A DNA stretch of 64,000 nucleotides from positions 1-64,000 of the forward strand of contig JAJFGO010000035.1 in the NCBI GenBank assembly GCA_021776095.1. The letters run 5' to 3'. This DNA comes from Kiloniellaceae bacterium (lineage in GTDB: Bacteria > Pseudomonadota > Alphaproteobacteria > Kiloniellales > J153). Below, in pieces: positions 17,189-26,820 of this stretch (within the stretch, counting starts at the first letter, position 1; every line of letters begins with the position of its first letter). A program made the translations under genes and the position numbers. The notes under the pieces were generated by a model. That model searched no databases. It saw only the letters and a list, made by a program, of their open reading frames with translations, and was not told the DNA's origin.

Positions 17189-17250
17189 TAGAGCAATTTC
17201 ATCTGAACGAATCGAAGCGTATCGGTTCTATCCGTTCAGATATTGCTCTA
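17189..17250. repeat. 62-bp palindromic element
   Basis: TAGAGCAATTTCATCTGAACG at the left pairs with CGTTCAGATATTGCTCTA at the right around a 23-base centre. The AGAGCAAT...ATTGCTCT form with a TCTGAACG inner arm resembles palindromic intergenic repeats that are frequent in rhizobial and related genomes. It lies 13 bases after the first palindrome. Confidence 0.8.
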
Positions 17251-17446
17251 GCCGTCCAAATATGTGGATTCGGTCGAATTGGGCGCCACAAGGCGCGCCT
17301 CGTGGTATAGATATTAGGCCAACTCGCCGGCCGCCACTTCGCTCAAAGTGGGAAATGGCCGTAATCGTTAAGGTTTCGTGAATTTTTGCTATTGCGCTGC
17401 AACAAAACTATCGCAATTTGCTTCCGTTGTTGCTAAATTCAGAGAC

Positions 17447-17614
17447 ATGAGCAGTTCCGAGAAAAACTCCAAACCCGAACCCGACCGTCAATACGACACC
17501 AAGGCGCGTAAGTGCCTGAGGTGCCGAGAGGAGTTCATGAGCAGCTGGCCCGGCGAAAGGATTTGCCGGACCTGCAAGAGCTCGAGCGCTTGGCGCGAAG
17601 GCATCGCCGCCTGA
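17447..17614 (+). CDS. Small zinc-ribbon protein
   Basis: This 55-residue protein has two CxxC knuckles, CLRC and CRTC, separated by 14 residues with a conserved W-P-G-E-R-I turn (SSWPGERICRTCKSS). That pattern is common in small alphaproteobacterial zinc-ribbon proteins of unknown function. The N-terminus is charged and probably disordered. I chose the ATG at 17447 because it gives the usual short form; an upstream in-frame ATG at 17378 would add 23 residues without family support. The gene stands alone between repeats and the FemAB-like gene. Confidence 0.8.
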   Translation: MSSSEKNSKPEPDRQYDTKARKCLRCREEFMSSWPGERICRTCKSSSAWREGIAA

Positions 17615-17908
17615 CCCTCTAGAAGGCTTTTCCTTTACGCTTGGGGCTGTCCACGGCTCCCGGTAAGGCAGCCCTCCTGACTTTCGGACAACCCTCCCCC
17701 CAGGCACAGCCTCGGTTCGGGCAAGGGTATAGGTGCGCCTTGGCGGCACCGTGTACTAGGCGACATGTCCGTTGCCTGGCATATAATGATGTGTGCTCGG
17801 GGGGTGCCCCAACTCGTGACCAGACCCCTCTTCTGACCCTCCCAATAGGCCCGCGCCCAACCTATATTGGTTAGGTGCATTTCCGGCGCAAGCAGGCAGA
17901 GGCCCATC
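17615..17908. other. Intergenic region
   Basis: These bases hold a TATAAT-like hexamer in GCATATAATGATG (about 17780) that may serve the FemAB-like gene. No other structure or gene is supported. Confidence 0.4.
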
Positions 17909-19078
17909 ATGCCCGACGATGGCGACGCAATAAGCCTGCGGGTCCTGGGCGGTGTCCGCGATATCTCGGCCGAGGCCTGGGATGCCTGCGCCGGCCCGGA
18001 CGACCCGTTTGTCGGGCATGCGTTCCTGAGCGCGCTGGAGGACAGCGGCTCGGTTAGCGCCCAGACCGGCTGGCGGCCCCAGCACCTGGCGCTCGAGGCC
18101 CCGGACGGTGCCTTGCGCGGCGCGGTGCCGCTCTATCTCAAGTCCCATTCCTACGGCGAATACGTTTTCGACTGGGCCTGGGCCGACGCTTACGAGCGCG
18201 CCGGCGGGCGGTACTACCCCAAGCTGCAGGCCAGTGTTCCCTTCACCCCAGTCGCCGGACCGCGGCTTCTGGTCCGCCCGGGCGCCGACGCCGAGACGGT
18301 CCGGGCGACCCTGATCGCCGGGCTGATCGAGCTGGCGCGGCGCGCGGGTGTGTCCTCCCTGCACGTCACCTTCCCGACCCGGCCGGAATGGGACAGCCTG
18401 GGCGCGGCCGGATTCCTGCAACGCCGGGGCCGGCAGTATCATTTCGAGAATCCAGGCTACGCCGACTTCGACGAGTTCCTCGGCGCGCTCGCCTCGCGCA
18501 AGCGCAAGATGATCCGCAAGGAGCGCGCCAAGGTGGCCGAAAGCGGCATCGCGGTGCGCACCCTAACCGGGGACCAGATCGAGCCGCGCCACTGGGACGC
18601 CTTCTACCGCTTCTACATGACCACGGCGGACCGTAAGTGGGGCCAGCCCTATCTGACTCGGGAATTCTTTCACCTGCTGGGCGAAACCCTGGCCGATCGG
18701 GTCGCCCTAGTGGTCGCCGAGGACCAGGGCCGGCTGGTTGCCGGGGCCCTCAACCTGATCGGCGGCGCGGCACTCTATGGGCGCAATTGGGGCTGCCTGG
18801 GCGACTACCGCTTTTTGCATTTCGAGGCCTGTTACTACCAGGCCATCGAGTTCGCCATTACCCACGGCCTGAAACGGATTGAGGCCGGCGCGCAGGGCGA
18901 GCACAAGATCCAGCGCGGCTATCTGCCGGTCGAAACCTATAGCGCGCACTGGATCGCCGACCCGGGCCTGCGCGACGCGGTGGCGCGCTTCCTCGAGCAC
19001 GAGCACCGCGAGGTCAAAGCCGAGATCGAGATCCTGGGCGATTACAGCCCGTTCCGCCGGAACGTCGAAACGCCCTAA
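17909..19078 (+). CDS. FemAB-like / peptidogalycan biosynthesis family N-acyltransferase
   Basis: This 389-residue cytosolic protein belongs to the GNAT-fold family formerly called DUF482. The motifs are FVGHAFLSALEDSGSV near the N-terminus, LYLKSHSYGEYVFDWAWADA (residues about 74-93), RKRKMIRKERAKV (about 194-206) and the C-terminal EAGAQGEHKIQRGYLPVETYSAHW. These are the diagnostic blocks for this family. Annotation as peptidoglycan-related acyltransferase rests on FemAB similarity, and the substrate is not established. The ATG at 17909 is preferred to an upstream TTG. The 3' end overlaps the convergent DUF2189 gene by four bases. Confidence 0.85.
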   Translation: MPDDGDAISLRVLGGVRDISAEAWDACAGPDDPFVGHAFLSALEDSGSVSAQTGWRPQHLALEAPDGALRGAVPLYLKSHSYGEYVFDWAWADAYERAGGRYYPKLQASVPFTPVAGPRLLVRPGADAETVRATLIAGLIELARRAGVSSLHVTFPTRPEWDSLGAAGFLQRRGRQYHFENPGYADFDEFLGALASRKRKMIRKERAKVAESGIAVRTLTGDQIEPRHWDAFYRFYMTTADRKWGQPYLTREFFHLLGETLADRVALVVAEDQGRLVAGALNLIGGAALYGRNWGCLGDYRFLHFEACYYQAIEFAITHGLKRIEAGAQGEHKIQRGYLPVETYSAHWIADPGLRDAVARFLEHEHREVKAEIEILGDYSPFRRNVETP

Positions 19079-19893
19079 CCCGGTGCGGGGGCGACGGCGC
19101 GGCGATAGAGATGCCACGAGGCATGCCCGAGGATCGGTAGAACCACCAGAAGCCCGACCAATCCCGAAAGCAGAGACACTCCGATCAGCGCGGCGATGAC
19201 CGCGCACCAAACGATCATGGCGGCCGGGTTCGCCAAGACCACCTTCACACTGGTGATCATCGCGGTGACGAAATCGATATCGCGGTCGTAGAGCATGGGG
19301 AACGACGTCACCGACAAGGAGAAGACACCCAGTGCCAGGACCGCGCCCACCCCATTGCCGATCGCGAGAAACAGCAGACCCATGGGGGTTGTGAAAATCT
19401 CACGCAACAGCTCCGTGGCGCTTTGCGATTGCAGACCGAGAAAGCCGAAGAACAGCAGCGCCGCGATATCCATCCAGATGAACAGCGAGAATCCCGTGAC
19501 CAGGGCCATCCAGCCGAGATCGCGCCCGGCCGCACCGCGCACCGAACCTAGAACCTGGCCCCATGACAGCGGCTCGTTCCGTTCCAGTTGGCGGCTGACC
19601 GCATAAAGCGCGGTGGCGATAAAGGGCGCGATGAAGGCGAAACCCGCGGCCAGGGGATACACCAGGTACGGCAAGCCAAAGCGCACCAACAGCAGGATGA
19701 GAACCCAGCCGCCCAGGGTGTAAACGCCGCCGATGAACAAGCCATAGACCGGCGCGGCCCGGAAATCGCGCACGCCCGCCGCCAGGACTTCCAGAATGTC
19801 GCCCATGGCGACCGGCAGCACCGTGGGTGCTGTCGCCGGGGTCCCGCTCGAGGTGGGGCCGGTCTTCGCAGTCTCCATCATCCGCTTCTCCAC
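19075..19893 (-). CDS. DUF2189 family membrane protein
   Basis: This 272-residue polytopic inner-membrane protein has about six hydrophobic helices. The family features are the cytosolic N-terminal VAMGDILEVLAAGVRDFRAAPVYGLFIGG and the central SRQLERNEPLSWGQVL. DUF2189 proteins are common in Alphaproteobacteria and have been tied loosely to respiratory-oxidase neighbourhoods, but no function is proven. The first residues (MEKRMMETAKTGPTSSG) are poor in conservation, so the start could be the internal Met six codons on. It is divergent from the peptidoglycan-binding protein gene with a 96-base shared promoter gap. Confidence 0.88.
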   Translation of the reverse strand: MEKRMMETAKTGPTSSGTPATAPTVLPVAMGDILEVLAAGVRDFRAAPVYGLFIGGVYTLGGWVLILLLVRFGLPYLVYPLAAGFAFIAPFIATALYAVSRQLERNEPLSWGQVLGSVRGAAGRDLGWMALVTGFSLFIWMDIAALLFFGFLGLQSQSATELLREIFTTPMGLLFLAIGNGVGAVLALGVFSLSVTSFPMLYDRDIDFVTAMITSVKVVLANPAAMIVWCAVIAALIGVSLLSGLVGLLVVLPILGHASWHLYRRAVAPAPG

Positions 19894-19989
19894 GTCCCAT
19901 ATGAGTCGCTATAGGCCGAGATTGCCAAATACAGGATAACGCCTTCCGGCCAGGACTGGCAATTTGGTATAAGTCCGCTGGTTGAACCG

Positions 19990-20592
19990 ATGGAGTGGAA
20001 CATGCGGCGAAGTGAAAAGATCCTCTGCGCGATTCTGGGCTTGCTGCTGAGCGGAAACTCCGGCGGCGTGGCGGCGGCCGGTCCGGCAATGGAACCGGTG
20101 GCGATCCCGACGCCCGTGGTGCGCACCGCTGCAGACTTATATCAGACACCGGCCGGTGTCCGGACCGCCTACGTGCGTGGCATCCAAATGGAATTGCTGG
20201 CCCACGGCTATGGCCCGGGTGGGGTCGATGGCGTCATGGGCGCGCGTACCCGCGCCGCGATTCGCGCCTATCAACTGGACGCCGGTCTGACGATCGATGG
20301 GGAACCGAGCCCGGAGTTGCTCGATCACCTGAAATTCGTCCAGCCCAAGATCAATCGCTTCGGCGACCCCGTGATGGGGATCGTCCTGCAGGTGCAACGC
20401 GAATTGGCGAAGCGCGGTTACTACCTGGGACCGCACGACGGCCTAAACGGCCCGGGCACGCGCGGCGCCGTTAGGCGCTTTCGCGCGGATGCGCGATTGC
20501 TTGGCGACTACGCCATCGACTCACGGCTGCTACAGCAAATCCGCGATGCGCCCGCCGAGATTAAGGCCGAGCGGCTGTATTCGGACGGCTGA
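19990..20592 (+). CDS. Exported protein with two peptidoglycan-binding domains
   Basis: This 200-residue protein starts with a signal peptide (basic MRRSEK, hydrophobic ILCAILGLLLSG, cleavage around AAAG). Two PG_binding_1-like repeats follow. One runs from about residue 55, with MELLAHGYGPGGVDGVMGARTRAAIRAYQ; the other from about 133, with VQRELAKRGYYLGPHDGLNGPGTRGAVRRF. There is no catalytic domain, so it probably binds the cell wall or serves as an accessory to a wall enzyme. The start could be the ATG at 19990 or the fifth codon (20002), and the latter gives the cleaner signal peptide. It is a single gene. Confidence 0.85.
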   Translation: MEWNMRRSEKILCAILGLLLSGNSGGVAAAGPAMEPVAIPTPVVRTAADLYQTPAGVRTAYVRGIQMELLAHGYGPGGVDGVMGARTRAAIRAYQLDAGLTIDGEPSPELLDHLKFVQPKINRFGDPVMGIVLQVQRELAKRGYYLGPHDGLNGPGTRGAVRRFRADARLLGDYAIDSRLLQQIRDAPAEIKAERLYSDG

Positions 20593-20885
20593 GAGTATCG
20601 GTGACATTCGGGAGCTTTGGCGCACCCCCGGTGGATTTGTTTGTCGGCCAAGCGTGATAATGTAAATGCAGCGGTAGGCACTTCTACACAACCGTTCTTG
20701 GCCAAAAGCAGATGCTTAGTACAATTGCGCTGTGCTACGAAAGTCCAATGAGCCGTTCAATGCTGTTACAGGCTCTATAGTGGCTCAAAAGAATGATTCA
20801 GATCGGAGCGTTGGACATGCCGAAGTCGAGCAACATCTCTTCGTCTTAAATGCTTACTCTCGTGACTAGACCGCGTAGCCTAGAA
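20593..20885. other. Intergenic region
   Basis: The 293 bases between the peptidoglycan-binding protein gene and the 3' end of the IS-split gene show no hairpin, repeat or gene I can support. Confidence 0.45.
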
Positions 20886-21150
20886 CTAGACAAAACCCAT
20901 AAAAGTGATGATGTCTTTGAAATAGGCCCCAAGTGCTGCACCTAGAATAAGAGTTACTCCCCAAATTACCGCGGATGCGATCCTTCTTATTGTTTTGCCA
21001 TGTTCCGATTGCCGAACGAGCTCTTGACTAATGACTTCTTCCATCTCCATGCGCATAGCCGAAGCAGCTTCTTGATTCGTCTGCGCGAGTGAGGAATACC
21101 GTTTCACAAGCGACTTTTTTTCCTCTATTTCATTAACCAGTTGCTCCAAT
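20886..21150 (-). pseudogene. C-terminal part of membrane protein gene split by IS insertion
   Basis: This encodes the last 88 codons (including one target-repeat codon overlap) of an interrupted minus-strand gene, beginning EQLVNEIEEKKSLVKRYSSL and ending in one membrane helix (IASAVIWGVTLILGAALGAYF). The open frame continues upstream into the IS as nonsense. Deleting the IS and one CAAT copy joins it in frame to the fragment at 22412-22666, giving a 171-residue protein with a helical, coiled-coil-like middle and a C-terminal anchor. The family is unknown. The truncated part could not be expressed normally. Confidence 0.85.
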
Positions 21151-21216
21151 TGACCTGAGCCCCGCAAACTCCTCCAAGAATGAGTAGAGTCCGTCAGATG
21201 ATAAGGAGACGGACAG

Positions 21217-21483
21217 ATGAAGCGTTCGCGGTTTACCGAGGAACAGATTGTCGGGATTTTAAAGGAGCAGGAGGCGGGCCAAAGAACGGCGGATGTTTGC
21301 CGCAAGCATGGGATCAGCGAGGGGACCTTCTACAAGTGGAAGGCCAAGTACGGTGGCCTTGAGGTCTCTGACGCGCGGCGCCTGAAGGCGCTGGAGGACG
21401 AGAACGCGAAGCTGAAGAAGCTTCTGGCCGAGACCATGCTGGACAACGCGGTTCTCAAGGATCTGAACTCAAAAAAGTGGTAG
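21217..21483 (+). CDS. IS3-family transposase OrfA
   Basis: This 88-residue protein has an N-terminal helix-turn-helix ([20 protein letters not shown] then [20 protein letters not shown]) and a C-terminal leucine-zipper-like helix ([22 protein letters not shown]). It binds the element ends and is the N-terminal half of the OrfAB transposase. Its 3' end contains A AAA AAG (21471-21478), a typical site for -1 frameshifting into orfB, which overlaps it by seven bases. Confidence 0.93.
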   Translation: MKRSRFTEEQIVGILKEQEAGQRTADVCRKHGISEGTFYKWKAKYGGLEVSDARRLKALEDENAKLKKLLAETMLDNAVLKDLNSKKW

Positions 21484-22385
21484 GGCCCGCCGCCAAACGC
21501 GCTGCGGTGGCCTATGCCTGCGAGGGCCATGGGCTGAGCGAGCGGCGGGCCTGCCAGGTCATCGAGGCGGATCGGTCCTCGGTTCGCTACCGCTCTCTGC
21601 GACCGGACGATCCGGTTCTGCGCGGGCGCATCAGGGAGCTTGCCTGCGAGCGGCGGCGGTTTGGCTATCGGCGCCTACAGGTCCTGTTGCAACGCGAGGG
21701 CATCCATATGAACCACAAGAAGTTCCGCCGTCTTTATTGCGAGGAGAGGCTCCAGGTGAAGCGCCGGGGCGGCCGCAAGCGGGCCTTGGGCACACGCCGG
21801 TCTATGGTTCTGCCTTTGGCCCCCAATCAACGCTGGTCGCTGGATTTCGTCTCTGACGCTTTCACTGACGGCCAGCGCTTTCGCATCCTGGCCGTGGTCG
21901 ATGATTTCAGCCGAGAGTGCCTGGCGCTCGAGCCGGATACGTCCTTGTCCGGCATCAGGGTTGCCCGCGAACTCGATGTCATCATCGCCCGGCGCGGCAA
22001 ACCCACGACCTGTGTCTCGGACAACGGCACCGAGCTCACCTCCATGGCGATCCTCAAGTGGAGCCAGGAGCGCAAGGTCGAATGGCATTACATCGCCCCG
22101 GGCAAGCCACAGCAGAATGCCTTCGCCGAAAGTTTCATCGGCCGATTCAGGGACGAGTGTCTCAACGAGACGCTCTTTACCTCCCTGGCCGAAGTGAGGG
22201 CCGTGCTCGCCGAGTGGCGCGACGACTATAACCAAACCCGACCCCATTCCAGCCTGAACAACCAAACGCCGATCGCGTTTGCCAGGCAATGGGGCGGATC
22301 GCCTGAGCGCTATGGGGGCTCCACTCACCGCCCCATTGCGCAGCCAGCCCAGATGGGCCAAAACCAGAACGGGCTCTACTCTTGA
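21477..22385 (+). CDS. IS3-family transposase OrfB (DDE catalytic subunit)
   Basis: This 302-residue protein has an N-terminal HTH_21-type region ([20 protein letters not shown]) and an rve-type integrase core. The catalytic residues are the Asp in [10 protein letters not shown], the Asp in [11 protein letters not shown] and the Glu in [20 protein letters not shown]. The C-terminus contains the usual [15 protein letters not shown]. It is normally made as an OrfAB fusion by -1 frameshifting at the A-rich site in orfA. A GTG at 21477 could also start it independently. Confidence 0.93.
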   Translation: MVGPAAKRAAVAYACEGHGLSERRACQVIEADRSSVRYRSLRPDDPVLRGRIRELACERRRFGYRRLQVLLQREGIHMNHKKFRRLYCEERLQVKRRGGRKRALGTRRSMVLPLAPNQRWSLDFVSDAFTDGQRFRILAVVDDFSRECLALEPDTSLSGIRVARELDVIIARRGKPTTCVSDNGTELTSMAILKWSQERKVEWHYIAPGKPQQNAFAESFIGRFRDECLNETLFTSLAEVRAVLAEWRDDYNQTRPHSSLNNQTPIAFARQWGGSPERYGGSTHRPIAQPAQMGQNQNGLYS

Positions 22386-22411
22386 CTGGAGGGAAGAAGG
22401 GGCTCAGGTCA

Positions 22412-22666
22412 CAATGTTTCGGTCTGAGCGTCGAGCTCCAGCCTCATTTCACTCATTATTCGTGCAGCGCTCTCCATGTGCTGCTTGGCCGCCGATAGGC
22501 GTTGGGCACGATCAAGCGCCTTCTCGTCCTCAGGAAATAGTTCGGCAAGATAGCGTCCCAAAGAGTGCTGGGTGATCTGCCTAATTTGCTCTTTTGTAAA
22601 TAACTGACCGGTTAACGTTCGAAGAATTTGAATGAACAGTTCATTGAATAGCGATTGCACAATCAT
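22412..22666 (-). pseudogene. N-terminal part of membrane protein gene split by IS insertion
   Basis: This is the first 85 codons of the interrupted gene, MIVQSLFNELFIQILRTLTG to RLELDAQTETL, after which the frame enters the IS and stops at once. The start is supported by AGGAGG just upstream on the minus strand (around 22671-22676). It is amphipathic and helical with charged blocks. Together with the part at 20886-21150 it makes a 171-residue, probably membrane-tethered coiled-coil protein of unknown function. Low GC relative to neighbours suggests an acquired gene. Confidence 0.85.
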
Positions 22667-22865
22667 CGCACTCCTCCTGCAGAGATGGATTGCAACCTAA
22701 ATGCTTTCGACATTGTTGCCGAATGCAAACTTAGTATAGGCCTTGGGAGTAGCGTCAGGTCCAAAAAAGGAAAATGTACGTCACCGCCGGAGATCAAGAA
22801 CAAGTGTCCCAGCAATCCTCCAGCAATAGCCGGCTTTGGTCACCACGCAAAACCAAGCATCCGCG

Positions 22866-23987
22866 CTAGTGCGTTTTCCAAGCCCTCAAAATCTCTCCGG
22901 TGCTCGCTTCGCGCAGCGGGTCGCGCGGTCTTGGGGTTTGGCTGTCGAAGAGGGCCGGGAACAGAACCTCGGTCCGGGCCTCGGGTCCCTCGGTTTCCCG
23001 GACCAGACCGCGGGCGCGTATGTGAGGATCGTCGGGCACCTCGCCCGGTTCCAGCACCGGCTGAAAACAACAATCGACTTCGGCCAGGCGCGCCACCCAA
23101 GTATCGCGGGTCTCGCACCGGATCGCGGCCGCGACCTCGTCCATGAGCGCGCGTTGCGGCAGGGCCTCGTTCTGGCGCACGATCCAATCGGGTCGTTCCA
23201 GAGCGGTGCAGAAATTGGCCCAGAACTTCTCCTCCAGCGCGCCCAGGGCGACGAAGCCCCCGTCGGCGGTCTCGTAAATCCCATAGCAGGCCGCGCCGCC
23301 GTTCAGCAGGCCTTGGCCACGCCCGGCCTCCGTCGCCGTGCGCCGGGCCCCGGTCAGCACGACGCCCTGCCAGGCCATTACCGTCTCCGCCAGGCTGATG
23401 TCGATAGACGCGCCCTGCCCCGACTTCACCCGGCGCAACAGCGCCGCGAGGATACTCAAGGCCGCCTGTTGGGCTCCGGCGAAGTCCGCCGTGGGCGGGT
23501 GCGCGAAGACCGGCCGCGTCGGCGTGCCCGAGGTCGCAAGGCCGCCGCCCAGCGCCATATAGGTGATGTCGTGCCCGGCGCGTTCGGCGTAAGGGCCGCT
23601 TTGCCCGAAGCCGGACAGCGCGCAATGCACGAGGCCGGGATTGAGCCCACGCAAATCCTCAGGCCCGAACCCCAGGCGGGCCATGACGCCGGGCCGGAAC
23701 GATTCCAAAAGCACATCCGCGCCGCGGACCAAGTCTTGCAGCATGGCCCGGCCCCGGTCCGATTTCAGATCGAGGCGCAGCACGGTCTTGCCCGCGTTGA
23801 TCAGCTTGTAGAAGGCGGAAACGCCGTCGCCGTCGCGCGGCCCGAAGGCGCGCATGGGATCGCCGACCGGCGGTTCGATCTTGACCACCTCGGCGCCCAG
23901 GTCGGCCAGCATCTGGGTTGCGTAAGGCCCGGGCAAATACTGCGAGAGATCGAGAACGCGAAAGCCGGCGAGAAGATCAAGGGTCAT
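22866..23987 (-). CDS. CaiB/BaiF family (family III) CoA transferase
   Basis: This 373-residue cytosolic enzyme transfers CoA between carboxylic acids or, in some members, racemises 2-methylacyl-CoA. The opening LAGFRVLDLSQYLPGPYATQMLADLGAEVVKIEPP is the family signature. The likely nucleophilic Asp is in HPPTADFAGAQQAAL (near residue 168), and ESFRPGVMARLGFG and ALSGFGQSGPYAERAGHDI are further family blocks. Length is normal (about 370-400). The substrate cannot be deduced. It lies alone, 114 bases from clpA on the same strand. Confidence 0.9.
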   Translation of the reverse strand: MTLDLLAGFRVLDLSQYLPGPYATQMLADLGAEVVKIEPPVGDPMRAFGPRDGDGVSAFYKLINAGKTVLRLDLKSDRGRAMLQDLVRGADVLLESFRPGVMARLGFGPEDLRGLNPGLVHCALSGFGQSGPYAERAGHDITYMALGGGLATSGTPTRPVFAHPPTADFAGAQQAALSILAALLRRVKSGQGASIDISLAETVMAWQGVVLTGARRTATEAGRGQGLLNGGAACYGIYETADGGFVALGALEEKFWANFCTALERPDWIVRQNEALPQRALMDEVAAAIRCETRDTWVARLAEVDCCFQPVLEPGEVPDDPHIRARGLVRETEGPEARTEVLFPALFDSQTPRPRDPLREASTGEILRAWKTH

Positions 23988-24101
23988 AGCGACGGGCGAT
24001 CAGCATAAGGACATCTTGAGGGCCGTGCGATCGCGGCGATCAAGCAAACGGTCTTTTCGATCGCTATGGGTATCGAGACAGACCAACCCCACCGGCCGCG
24101 C

Positions 24102-26486
24102 TTACTCCACCAGTTCGGGGGTGTCTTTCTTGGCGCTGCCGCCCTTGCCGGAGGGACCCTTGCCGGGCGAGACCTTGCGTGCCGACCCCTTGCCGGAGGG
24201 GCCCTTGCCGGGCGGCTTCTTTCCGGTGCCCTCGCTGGCGGCGAAGGTGAAACTGGGCTTGTCGTCCTCGATGCCGACGCGCACTACGCCGCCCTTGGCG
24301 AGCTTGCCGAACAGCAGTTCCTCGGCCAGGGCTTGCTTCAGGTGCTCCTGAATCACGCGGGCCAGAGGCCGGGCGCCGTTAAGTGGATCGTAGCCCTTGC
24401 GGGCCAGCCACTCGCGCGCCGCGTCGCTCAACTCGATCACCACGTTGCGGTCGGCGAGTTGGGTTTCGAGTTGCATAACGAACTTGTCGACAATGCGGGT
24501 CATGACATCCGGCGAGAGATTCTTGAAGCGGATGATTGCGTCCAGCCGGTTACGGAACTCCGGCGTGAACATGCGGTTGATCGCTTCCTCGTCGTCACCG
24601 GTCCGCGCCTCGCGCTCGAAGCCCATGGCGGGCTTGGCCATATCGGCGGCACCGGCGTTGGTGGTCATGATCAGAATCACGTTGCGGAAATCGACCGACT
24701 TACCGTTATGGTCGGTCAGCTTGCCGTAATCCATAACCTGAAGCAGGACGTTGAAGAGATCCGGATGCGCCTTCTCGATCTCGTCGAGCAGCAGGACGCT
24801 GTGCGGGTGCTGATCGATAGCGTCGGTCAGAAGGCCGCCTTGATCGAAGCCGACATAGCCCGGCGGCGCCCCGAGCAAGCGCGATACCGTGTGCCGCTCC
24901 ATGTATTCCGACATATCGAAGCGGGTCAGCTCGATGCCGAGCGAGCGGGCCAGTTGGCGCGCGACCTCGGTCTTGCCAACGCCGGTCGGTCCGGAAAAGA
25001 GGTAGGAACCGATCGGTTTTTCCGGCTCGCGCAGGCCGGCGCGCGCCAGCTTGATCGAAGCGGCCAGCGCGTCGATCGCCTGGTCCTGACCGAACACCAT
25101 GGTCCGCAAATCGCGGTCGAGGTGCATCAGCGCGGTGCGGTCGTCCTTGGAGACGCTCTTGGGTGGAATGCGGGCGATCTTGGAGATCACGGCCTCGACG
25201 TCTTTCACGCCCAAGACCTTACGCCGGCGCGATTCCGGCAACAGCATTTGCGACGCGCCAACCTCGTCGATCACGTCGATGGCCTTGTCCGGCAGGCGGC
25301 GGTCGCCGATGTAGCGCGCCGAGAGTTCCACCGCCGTACGAATCGCCTCGTTGGTATAGCGGACCTGATGGTGCTCCTCGTAATAGGGCTTCAAGCCGCG
25401 CAGGATCTTTACCGCGTCCTCGATCGAGGGCTCGTTCACGTCGATTTTCTGGAACCGCCGCACGAGGGCGCGATCCTTTTCAAAGTAGTTGCGGTATTCC
25501 TTGTAGGTGGTCGAGCCCATGCAGCGCAGGCTGCCGTTCTGCAACGCCGGCTTCAGCAGGTTCGACGCGTCCATCGCCCCGCCCGACGTCGCCCCGGCAC
25601 CGATCACGGTGTGGATTTCATCGATGAAGAGGATCGCGCCGTCGAGCGCTTCCAATTCCGAGACCACCGCCTTCAGGCGTTCCTCGAAGTCGCCGCGGTA
25701 GCGGGTTCCAGCCAAAAGCGAACCCATGTCGAGAGCGAAGATGGTGCTGTCGTGCAAGACCTCCGGCACTTGCTTTTCGGTGATGCGCCGCGCCAAGCCC
25801 TCGGCGATCGCGGTCTTGCCGACGCCGGCCTCGCCGACGTAAAGCGGGTTGTTCTTGGTTCGGCGGCACAGCACCTGGATCGTGCGGTCGATTTCGTGGG
25901 AGCGGCCGATCAGAGGATCGATACGGCCTTCGCTGGCCTTCTTGTTCAAATCGACGCAATAGGCGTCCAAGGCCTCGCGGCCTTTTTGCACGACCTTTTC
26001 GCCGCCGGCCGCATCCTCGGCGCCCTCGACGGTTCGCTCTTCGGATTGCCCGATCACCTTGGCGATACCGTGACTGATATAGTTCAGGGCGTCCAAGCGG
26101 CTCATTTCCTGCTCTTGCAGGAAGTAGACGGCGTGGCTTTCGCGCTCCGAGAACATGGCGACCAGGACGTTCGCGCCGGTCACCTCCTCGCGGCCGGAAG
26201 ACTGCACATGAATCGCGGCGCGCTGCAGGACGCGCTGGAACCCGGCGGTCGGCTTGGCGTCGCCCAACTGAACCGAAATCAGATTTGCTAGTTCGTTGTC
26301 GATGTAATCGTGGATATCCTCGCGCAGACGCTCCATGTCGACCCCGCAGGCGCGCAGCACGGCAACGGCGTCCGGATCCTCGGTCAGAGCCAGCAGCAAA
26401 TGCTCCAGCGTCGCATATTCATGCCGGCGCTCGTTCGCGTAGGCCAAGGCACGATGTAGGGTCTGTTCCAAATTGGACGAGAGCAT
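24102..26486 (-). CDS. clpA: ATP-dependent Clp protease ATP-binding subunit ClpA
   Basis: This 794-residue AAA+ unfoldase feeds substrates to ClpP. Order: N-domain that binds ClpS (residues 1-145), first ATPase domain with Walker [10 protein letters not shown] (near 220) and Walker [11 protein letters not shown], second ATPase domain with Walker [10 protein letters not shown] (near 500) and [11 protein letters not shown], then the IGF/IGL-type ClpP contact region. The last 50 residues form an unusual Lys/Gly/Ser/Pro-rich tail with repeats of GKGPSGKG that most ClpA proteins lack. It lies seven bases downstream of clpS, forming the usual clpS-clpA operon for N-end-rule degradation. Confidence 0.96.
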   Translation of the reverse strand: MLSSNLEQTLHRALAYANERRHEYATLEHLLLALTEDPDAVAVLRACGVDMERLREDIHDYIDNELANLISVQLGDAKPTAGFQRVLQRAAIHVQSSGREEVTGANVLVAMFSERESHAVYFLQEQEMSRLDALNYISHGIAKVIGQSEERTVEGAEDAAGGEKVVQKGREALDAYCVDLNKKASEGRIDPLIGRSHEIDRTIQVLCRRTKNNPLYVGEAGVGKTAIAEGLARRITEKQVPEVLHDSTIFALDMGSLLAGTRYRGDFEERLKAVVSELEALDGAILFIDEIHTVIGAGATSGGAMDASNLLKPALQNGSLRCMGSTTYKEYRNYFEKDRALVRRFQKIDVNEPSIEDAVKILRGLKPYYEEHHQVRYTNEAIRTAVELSARYIGDRRLPDKAIDVIDEVGASQMLLPESRRRKVLGVKDVEAVISKIARIPPKSVSKDDRTALMHLDRDLRTMVFGQDQAIDALAASIKLARAGLREPEKPIGSYLFSGPTGVGKTEVARQLARSLGIELTRFDMSEYMERHTVSRLLGAPPGYVGFDQGGLLTDAIDQHPHSVLLLDEIEKAHPDLFNVLLQVMDYGKLTDHNGKSVDFRNVILIMTTNAGAADMAKPAMGFEREARTGDDEEAINRMFTPEFRNRLDAIIRFKNLSPDVMTRIVDKFVMQLETQLADRNVVIELSDAAREWLARKGYDPLNGARPLARVIQEHLKQALAEELLFGKLAKGGVVRVGIEDDKPSFTFAASEGTGKKPPGKGPSGKGSARKVSPGKGPSGKGGSAKKDTPELVE

Positions 26487-26493
26487 CCGGCGC

Positions 26494-26820
26494 CTATTCC
26501 TTTTCTAGGGTGCACTGAAGCGGATGTTGATGGCGTCGCGCGTAGTCGACGACCTGGGTTACCTTAGTCTCGGCGACTTCATAAGTGAAAACGCCGCAGA
26601 TTCCGACGCCCCGCTGATGCACATGCAACATGATCTTGGTCGCGTCCGCCCTATTCTTGCCAAAAATTTGCTCCAGCACGTGGACGACAAACTCCATCGG
26701 CGTGTAGTCGTCGTTCAGCATCAGCACTTTATACATCGACGGTGTCTTCGTCTTTGGCTTGGTCTTGACGATGACATCGGTCGAGGATCTGTCTTTACCT
26801 TGTTTGTCCTTTTGGCTCAT
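26494..26820 (-). CDS. clpS: ClpS adaptor protein
   Basis: This 108-residue adaptor recognises N-terminal aromatic or leucine residues and delivers such proteins to ClpA. The core is [20 protein letters not shown] with NDD and the binding-pocket residues, followed by [22 protein letters not shown]. Residues 1-28 are a charged, flexible tail ([16 protein letters not shown]), as in other ClpS. It is immediately upstream of clpA on the same strand. Confidence 0.95.
   Translation of the reverse strand: MSQKDKQGKDRSSTDVIVKTKPKTKTPSMYKVLMLNDDYTPMEFVVHVLEQIFGKNRADATKIMLHVHQRGVGICGVFTYEVAETKVTQVVDYARRHQHPLQCTLEKE

Larger units (their letters stand above)
17010..17446. other. Intergenic region with two tandem palindromes
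   Basis: The 437 bases between the glutamine-synthetase homologue and the small zinc-ribbon gene contain two large palindromic elements (17111-17175 and 17189-17250). The final 70 bases are AT-rich and likely carry the promoter of the small gene. Confidence 0.65.
21151..22411 (+). mobile_element. IS3-family insertion sequence (IS407-group-like)
   Basis: The 1261-bp element is bounded by imperfect inverted repeats starting TGACCTGAGCCCC at the left and ending GGGGCTCAGGTCA at the right. Similarity continues inward to the GAGTAGAG motif at about base 30-40 of each end. A direct CAAT repeat flanks it (21147-21150 and 22412-22415). It carries overlapping orfA and orfB. The 4-bp duplication and the TGACCTG terminus agree with the IS407 group. 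Both frames look intact, so the element is potentially active and the insertion recent. Confidence 0.92.

Noticed and set aside
24066-26291. A 741-codon plus-strand open frame opposite clpA
   Set aside because: ClpA is certain on the other strand; the frame is a by-product of its codon bias and has no recognisable domain.
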